Of a DNA stretch of 64,000 bases, positions 59,087 through 64,000 are shown piece by piece. Location: the NCBI GenBank assembly GCA_963836005.1, contig CAWIHS010000006.1, forward strand, positions 496,001-560,000, given 5' to 3'. Origin of the DNA: CAWIHS01 sp963836005 (GTDB lineage: Bacteria > Pseudomonadota > Gammaproteobacteria > GRL18). How positions within the stretch are numbered: the first letter of the stretch is position 1; each line of letters opens with the position of its first letter. Made by a program: the position numbers and the translations under genes. A model generated the notes under the pieces. That model saw only the letters and a program-made list of their open reading frames with translations, did no database searches and had not been told where the DNA came from.

Positions 59087-59231
59087 TACCCTGATCAATC
59101 TCAGGTTCAATATGTCAAGGTATGAAATTCATCTTGTTCCCTATCTCTGTTTAAATTAAGGTGAGTGTTCTTATTTTTGGTTGTAAAGAATATAATAGCT
59201 CTTCGTACACATTTTTGCTCCATAGCTAACT

Positions 59232-59386
59232 AGTGTCCATCCATAAATAGCCATCCTGGCTATTTATGGAACGAAAAAGAAAAAGTGTGATTTTTCTTTT
59301 TCTCATATTTTCAATAACTTGCAATTATTGAAAATGGCGGTACATCCTTGTGCCGCATTAGAGTCCACCATAAATGGATGGCCACT
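59232..59386. repeat. 155-bp multi-hairpin foldback element with AACT duplication
   Basis: Ends AGTGTCCATCCAT / ATGGATGGCCACT are inverted, flanked by AACT at 59228-59231 and 59387-59390. Inside lie four consecutive hairpins: 13-bp CCATAAATAGCCA/TGGCTATTTATGG (59241-59269); 12-bp GAAAAAGAAAAA/TTTTTCTTTTTC (59273-59302); 11-bp ATTTTCAATAA/TTATTGAAAAT (59307-59335); and GCGGTACA/TGTGCCGC (59337-59356). Confidence 0.85.
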
Positions 59387-59452
59387 AACTATTGAAGAGT
59401 GCTTATTATCTTTTTTGAATTAACTCTCAATGCTGAACAGTTAAAGCCAAAT

Positions 59453-59726
59453 GTAACTATTCAGCGTATTTTAGATTTATACGTAAGTTCTTGATATCAG
59501 GTGTTTGCGTAAGAAGTGTATGTGGCATGGATGCCACATTCAAGCCTACGACATACATGGAAGTATAAGTGCCGTGGGAGGCAGGAAGCCGGGAACGACC
59601 ATGGACGTATTAACGGCGTCTTCTGGGCAGGTAATTGCTCCATGCATAACCTGCATTTCCCACATCCATGTGGGTCAGCAGATTCCTGATGTCAAGGACG
59701 TTTTCAAAATTACGCTGAATAGTTAC
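59453..59726 (+). repeat. GTAAC-family MITE, intact 274-bp copy upstream of ilvD
   Basis: 16-bp perfect terminal inverted repeats (GTAACTATTCAGCGTA) and an 8-bp duplication AGCCAAAT at 59445-59452 and 59727-59734. Same length as the copy at 13974. Ends 30 bp before the ilvD start codon, so the ilvD leader is element-derived. Confidence 0.92.
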
Positions 59727-59756
59727 AGCCAAATTAACATAAAGACAAGGTTTATT

Positions 59757-61613
59757 ATGCCCGAATATCGCTCAAGAACTACTACTGCCGGAAGAAACAT
59801 GGCAGGTGCGCGCGCTTTATGGCGTGCTACCGGTATGCAAGATGATGACTTTCAAAAACCAATTATTGCTATTGCTAACTCATTTACTCAATTTGTTCCT
59901 GGTCATGTACATCTTAAAGATCTTGGACAGCTGGTTGCTAGAGAGATAGAAAAAGCTGGCGGAGTAGCCAAGGAATTTAATACCATTGCGGTGGATGACG
60001 GCATTGCCATGGGACATGATGGGATGCTCTACAGCCTCCCATCCAGAGAAATCATTGCCGATGCGGTTGAATACATGTGTAATGCGCATTGTGCTGATGC
60101 ACTGGTCTGTATCTCAAACTGCGATAAGATTACTCCGGGAATGCTGAATGCGGCCCTGAGGCTGAATATCCCGGCTATTTTTGTGTCCGGAGGACCTATG
60201 GAAGCAGGTAAAGTGGTGCTGCACGGGACGGAAATTCATCTGGATCTGGTAGATGCTATGGTTTCTGCTGTTGATGATAAGGTTTCAGATGAAGACACAG
60301 CAATACTTGAGCGATCTGCCTGTCCGACCTGTGGTTCCTGTTCCGGAATGTTTACTGCTAATTCGATGAATTGTCTGACAGAGGCTCTGGGTTTGTCTTT
60401 ACCAGGCAACGGTTCATTACTGGCAACCCATGCAGACAGAGAAAAACTGTTTCTCGAAGCTGGCCGGCGTATTGTCGATTTGGCCAAGCGTTATTACGAA
60501 CAGGATGATGATTCTGTTTTGCCTCGTAATATCGCAAACTTCGATGCTTTTGAAAATGCTATGAGCCTGGACATAGCCATGGGAGGCTCAACCAATACGA
60601 TCCTGCATCTACTGGCAGCAGCCCAGGAAGGCGAAATTGATTTTAGCATGGATGATATCGATCGCTTATCCAGAAAAATACCCAACTTGTGTAAAGTGGC
60701 TCCCAGTACACAAAAGTACCATATGGAAGATGTGCATCGAGCCGGCGGCGTGTTTTCTATTCTGGGTGAATTGGCCAGAGCGGATTTAATTAATGATAAG
60801 GTTGCAATGATCCATAGTCATTCATTGTCAGAGGCTATTGCCCACTATGATATAGCGGTGAGTAATGATGATGCTGTCAGAACCTTTTTCAGCGCTGCTC
60901 CTGGGGGAGTACCTACACAAGTAGCGTTTAGTCAAGAAAAACGCTGGGCTGAGCTTGATCTTGATCGGGCAGACGGGTGTATTCGTGATCAAGCTCATGC
61001 CTATAGCCAGGATGGAGGGCTGGCCGTTCTCTATGGCAATATTGCACTGGATGGCTGTGTGGTAAAAACAGCTGGTGTGGATGATTCGATTCTGGTTTTC
61101 ACCGGGCCTGCACGCATTTTTGAAAGTCAGGATGATGCCGTTAAAGCTATTTTAGATAACCAGATCCAGGCAGGTGATGTTGTGGTTATCCGCTACGAAG
61201 GTCCGCGGGGTGGTCCCGGTATGCAGGAAATGCTATATCCTACCAGCTACCTGAAATCAAAGGGATTGGGAAAAGTTTGTGCTTTATTAACTGACGGGCG
61301 TTTTTCCGGAGGAACCTCGGGGCTATCCATTGGTCATGCATCACCGGAAGCGGCAGAAGGAGGAGCTATCGGTTTGGTAGATGAAGGGGATTTGATAGCA
61401 ATTGATATACCCGCTCGTACTATTAATCTCAAGGTCTCGGAAGAGGAATTACTTAGCCGTCGTCAGGCCATGGACTCCAGGGAGGATAGAGCCTGGAAGC
61501 CGAAAAGCCGGATACGTAAAGTTAGCCAGGCACTACAGGCCTATGCTGCCATGACAACCTCGGCATCCCGGGGTGCAGTCAGGGATGTATCGCAGTTAAA
61601 AAAGAGTTTCTAA
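59757..61613 (+). CDS. ilvD: Dihydroxy-acid dehydratase
   Basis: 618 residues from the ATG at 59757 (AAGG upstream); E. coli IlvD is 616 and starts with the same PxYRSxTTTxGRNMAGARAL pattern. The frame remains open 84 codons upstream through the MITE, but that part is repeat sequence. Fe-S ligands and motifs: VCISNCDKITPGML, CPTCGSCSGMFTANSMNCL, YEGPRGGPGMQEML, TDGRFSGGTSGLSIGH. Fourth step of isoleucine/valine synthesis. Confidence 0.95.
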   Translation: MPEYRSRTTTAGRNMAGARALWRATGMQDDDFQKPIIAIANSFTQFVPGHVHLKDLGQLVAREIEKAGGVAKEFNTIAVDDGIAMGHDGMLYSLPSREIIADAVEYMCNAHCADALVCISNCDKITPGMLNAALRLNIPAIFVSGGPMEAGKVVLHGTEIHLDLVDAMVSAVDDKVSDEDTAILERSACPTCGSCSGMFTANSMNCLTEALGLSLPGNGSLLATHADREKLFLEAGRRIVDLAKRYYEQDDDSVLPRNIANFDAFENAMSLDIAMGGSTNTILHLLAAAQEGEIDFSMDDIDRLSRKIPNLCKVAPSTQKYHMEDVHRAGGVFSILGELARADLINDKVAMIHSHSLSEAIAHYDIAVSNDDAVRTFFSAAPGGVPTQVAFSQEKRWAELDLDRADGCIRDQAHAYSQDGGLAVLYGNIALDGCVVKTAGVDDSILVFTGPARIFESQDDAVKAILDNQIQAGDVVVIRYEGPRGGPGMQEMLYPTSYLKSKGLGKVCALLTDGRFSGGTSGLSIGHASPEAAEGGAIGLVDEGDLIAIDIPARTINLKVSEEELLSRRQAMDSREDRAWKPKSRIRKVSQALQAYAAMTTSASRGAVRDVSQLKKSF

Positions 61614-61623
61614 AAAAATTACT

Positions 61624-61714
61624 GCTCATACTTACGCAGCTATCTGCTGCTTAACTATGAGCGCTGTGCCTAAAACAGCTTCATGCGCATTTTGCTTGAG
61701 AACTAACCTATGAA
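61624..61714. other. Hairpin and repeat-tail remnant after ilvD
   Basis: GCTCATA (61624-61630) pairs with TATGAGC (61656-61662) around an inner GCAGC/GCTGC hairpin; a possible terminator without T tract. Then 61682-61712 (TTCATGCGCATTTTGCTTGAGAACTAACCTATGAA, given in parts: TTCATGCGCATTTTGC, TTGAGAACTAACC) matches the tail of the element at 9049. Confidence 0.45.
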
Positions 61715-61800
61715 AAGAGCTTAGTCTCCACGCATTAATGCCCATGCATGGCAAAAAAATGTACCACGACACCTGTTTTTTTATTGGTTTTCAGACTTTT

Positions 61801-62478
61801 TTATAATCGGTTCCAGTTAGCTTTTCTCTTGCTGGAACGTAGTTTGGGGAAAATCAGTCCTAATATCATACCGCCAAACAATACACCGGCACCGGTAAGA
61901 AACCATTCCTGCTCGCTATTGTCCTGCAAGGTTTGAAATTCCTGCTTTACCAGGCGCATTTCTGCTTCAGTTTTGACCAGTTCGTTACGTAACTGATCAT
62001 TCTCGGCTTCCAACTGCATGGGACGGGCTGCTATTTTTCTTAATTTTTCCAATTCGACATTCAGTAACTGAGTTTTATTCTTTAATTGCTGTTCAGATTG
62101 GCTAAGATGTGTATTATTTTCTTTAAAAGTAGTTAAATCGCTACTCATAGCATCATATTTGGCTTTCATTTCAGCCACATCCTGCTGAGCTTTGGCCAGC
62201 TGGGTGCGGGCCACGGGAGTGTCAATCAGAAAACGGCTGAGAACCCAACCCTCTAGACCCTGAGGCGTTCTGGCTCTGGCATAACCGGATTCTTCCTTTA
62301 AAATAGTTAGCGGTGTTCCGCTCTTAATGATTTTGGTGATTTTATATCCGGTTCCTTTTCCGGAACGCATATTGATCTCTAACTGATCGCTGACGTAAAG
62401 TGTTTTTGCATAAGCCGTTGTGACACCTGCAAGTAGTAATAGCGCAACAATTATCAGCTGTTTGTTTATTATTAACAT
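61801..62478 (-). CDS. TIGR04211-type SH3-domain membrane protein
   Basis: 225 residues. Signal peptide about 1-24, bacterial SH3 domain about 27-92 (LEINMRSGKGTGYKITKII; GLEGWVLSRFL), long coiled coil about 95-185, and a C-terminal membrane helix about 196-214 followed by a basic tail. This is the YgiM-like gammaproteobacterial layout. Function unknown; envelope-located. Confidence 0.88.
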   Translation of the reverse strand: MLIINKQLIIVALLLLAGVTTAYAKTLYVSDQLEINMRSGKGTGYKITKIIKSGTPLTILKEESGYARARTPQGLEGWVLSRFLIDTPVARTQLAKAQQDVAEMKAKYDAMSSDLTTFKENNTHLSQSEQQLKNKTQLLNVELEKLRKIAARPMQLEAENDQLRNELVKTEAEMRLVKQEFQTLQDNSEQEWFLTGAGVLFGGMILGLIFPKLRSSKRKANWNRL

Positions 62479-62698
62479 TTCGAATCCTTTTAATTGAACA
62501 GATATTATCCTAAATTCTGTTCAAGGATTCTAGTATTGTTTAATTTTTGCGCTTAAGCCGGCAAAATATGACAGAGAATAAGAGATATTTTCCTGAAAAC
62601 ATGAATAAGTCGGCATTTGTTATTATGCTGAGGGTCAATTGTCATATTGTTGTCATATAAAGGCTGCTCATGCAAAGGTGTTCTTAAAGCACTGAATG

Positions 62699-63247
62699 TT
62701 AATTGGCCAGTGGTTTGTTGATCATACCGATTACTCGTTTTATGACCTGTAAATAATTAATATTTTCCACGCCTTCAAGCCCCAGTTGCATAACGGTTTT
62801 TTTAAGCGCAGCCAGATCAGTGGATTCACAGTTTATGGTGGATACTCTTGCGCCGTTAATTAAAATTATCCCAACTTCGCAAATCGTTTTGTTAACCATA
62901 TAGGCAAAGCGTTGTTTATGGACATTGACTCGCTGCAGATCTGGATGAGCGTCGATAACTTCGAGGAATTTATCCTGCGTATAAGAGTTTGTGTCCAGCT
63001 CGGGGGGCTTAACTTTAAAGGCAGGAAACACGTCGCTTAATAAGAATTCTCTGCTAAGAGGAAAGTCTGCCTTGAACAATGGATTCCATTGTTCAAAACC
63101 ATCAACGCTTTGTACATACGTTTTAATGTCCATTTTGCTATCACGTATTTTAGTGTTATTTTCATTATTAGTCCTGGACATTATATAGATTTCATCTGAA
63201 TGTCTTTCCCATAATTTTTCTGGTACAGGTTCGGATAAGCGAGTCAT
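62699..63247 (-). CDS. CYTH-like domain protein, true start unclear
   Basis: 182 residues from the first ATG, but the frame keeps obvious coding character upstream: residues RFEFRSFGQDFSDAASL precede that Met, and the frame is open to about 63424 without ATG, GTG or TTG. The pattern (E-x-R early, SDEIYIMS, TKIRDSKMDIK, RFAYMVNKTICEVGIILI, STINCESTD, NINYLQVIKRVIG) resembles CYTH phosphohydrolases that bind triphosphate or polyphosphate. It is divergent from a PPX1/Prune-like gene, which supports a phosphate role. A frameshift or non-standard start is possible. Confidence 0.6.
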   Translation of the reverse strand: MTRLSEPVPEKLWERHSDEIYIMSRTNNENNTKIRDSKMDIKTYVQSVDGFEQWNPLFKADFPLSREFLLSDVFPAFKVKPPELDTNSYTQDKFLEVIDAHPDLQRVNVHKQRFAYMVNKTICEVGIILINGARVSTINCESTDLAALKKTVMQLGLEGVENINYLQVIKRVIGMINKPLAN

Positions 63248-63486
63248 CAGTGAAGCGGCGTCTGAAAAGTCCTGACCAAAGGAACGAAATTCAAACCTTG
63301 GGTTTGATTTTTCACCGATGTTGACAGCAGTAGTGTTTATGTACAGACTCCAGATTTTTGGTGGAAGGTAAATACATATATTAATATACGCGGAAGAAAA
63401 TATCTTGATATACTTTACTTCAGTTTAAAACAATTGCCTTAAAGATCTGCCTAAGGTTTGGCAATTGTAATGTGGTTCAAGAAAGA

Positions 63487-64000
63487 ATGAAACAGGATCA
63501 AATGCAGACATTAAGTTTAAAACAATTTCTCATGCAAGCCGGTGAGAAACTCGCTAATAATACTGATGTACGGCTTGTGATGGGTAATGAGTCGGCTGAT
63601 CTCGATTCCATTATCTGCGCCCTGCTGCTGTCATACGGGTATGCCTTGCAGGATAAATGCGCGGTTATTCCAGTGATAAACTGTGCAAGGGAAGACTACC
63701 GGTTGCGCACCGAATCATACGGTTTATTAAAACGCTATGATATCGATGCAGGCGATCTGATATTTTTTGAGGATCTTCCAGCTGACTGGCTTGATTCACC
63801 TGGCAAGCTGAGCATCACCCTGGTTGATCATAATCTGTTGCCGGATAAACTGCTCGGCTGGAGTGACAATGTTGCCGCTATCCTGGATCATCATCATGAT
63901 ACAGGCCTGTATCTGTATGCTGATCCCAGAATACTGGCTGCTGTTGGTTCATGTTCAACCCTGGTCGCAGAATATCTGATGAATCAAACCGCTGTCGTGA
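63487..64000 (+). CDS. PPX1/Prune-like DHH phosphoesterase, 5' part
   Basis: 171 codons before the window ends. DHH-family motifs: GNESADLDSIICALLLSY (motif I as in yeast PPX1 and Prune), LVDHNLLPDKL (motif II), AILDHHHDTG (DHH motif III) and GSCSTLVAEYLM (motif IV). These are manganese-dependent exopolyphosphatases or pyrophosphatases. A second ATG lies at 63502. With ppa (24932) the organism would have two unrelated pyrophosphate/polyphosphate hydrolases. Confidence 0.88.
   Translation, partial: MKQDQMQTLSLKQFLMQAGEKLANNTDVRLVMGNESADLDSIICALLLSYGYALQDKCAVIPVINCAREDYRLRTESYGLLKRYDIDAGDLIFFEDLPADWLDSPGKLSITLVDHNLLPDKLLGWSDNVAAILDHHHDTGLYLYADPRILAAVGSCSTLVAEYLMNQTAVV

Noticed and set aside
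59505..59756. N-terminal extension of IlvD
   Set aside because: This stretch is the MITE and flanking duplication; IlvD homology begins precisely at the ATG at 59757, and the same peptide appears in the MITE at 13974.

Overview
The window looks like a chromosomal segment of a sulfur-oxidising gammaproteobacterium. The main evidence is metabolic. aprBA (APS reductase run in the oxidative direction) and a soeABC-type membrane sulfite dehydrogenase give two routes from sulfite to sulfate, and a partial sulfatase and two multiheme cytochromes c fit a sulfur or respiratory lifestyle. The 16S gene and gene orders such as anmK - M23 peptidase - tyrS and mpl - ubiX are gammaproteobacterial. I could not run a 16S comparison, so no genus is proposed.

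Layout. 1-2.4 kb: 3' part of a sulfatase and an exported HAD phosphatase. 2.5-9.1 kb: a seven-gene MoxR/DUF58/VWA/TPR/BatD (Bat, aerotolerance-like) operon. 9-14.3 kb: an octaheme cytochrome with HEAT/TPR repeats, an ion channel and a lipoprotein hydrolase, bracketed by miniature transposable elements. 14.9-18.4 kb: a pentaheme cytochrome with Ig-like repeats, and tcdA. 18.7-23.4 kb: soeABC. 23.6-29.4 kb: SseB-like protein, ppa, adk, aprB, aprA. 29.5-33.8 kb: small S24-like protein, mpl, ubiX, LON-domain protein. 33.7-40.1 kb, minus strand: DedA protein, ABC-2 exporter, hemL, thiE, thiD, hemJ, TlpA-like protein. 40.3-44.2 kb: argC, DUF6776 protein, bactofilin, erpA, citrate synthase. 44.2-48.5 kb: anmK, M23 peptidase, tyrS. 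48.5-55 kb: a complete rRNA operon (16S, tRNA-Ala, tRNA-Ile, 23S, 5S). 55.3-64 kb: dam, argA, an SSS symporter, ilvD, an SH3 protein and a divergent CYTH-like / PPX1-Prune-like pair. Most genes are housekeeping. No transposase gene, CRISPR array or integrase is visible.

The unusual layer is non-coding. At least four kinds of miniature or foldback element occur, several with clear target-site duplications: a 274-bp family with GTAAC ends; a CCAGGTAC family, one copy of which overwrote the batD stop codon; a 155-bp multi-hairpin element; and a 157-bp element inside the rRNA leader between promoter and boxA. The 16S-23S spacer carries three nearly identical 91-bp tRNA-Ile-derived units head to tail before the intact tRNA-Ile gene, directly preceded by a 124-bp foldback sequence. 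This spacer array is the most striking candidate for something undescribed, with the caveat that an assembly artefact must be excluded.
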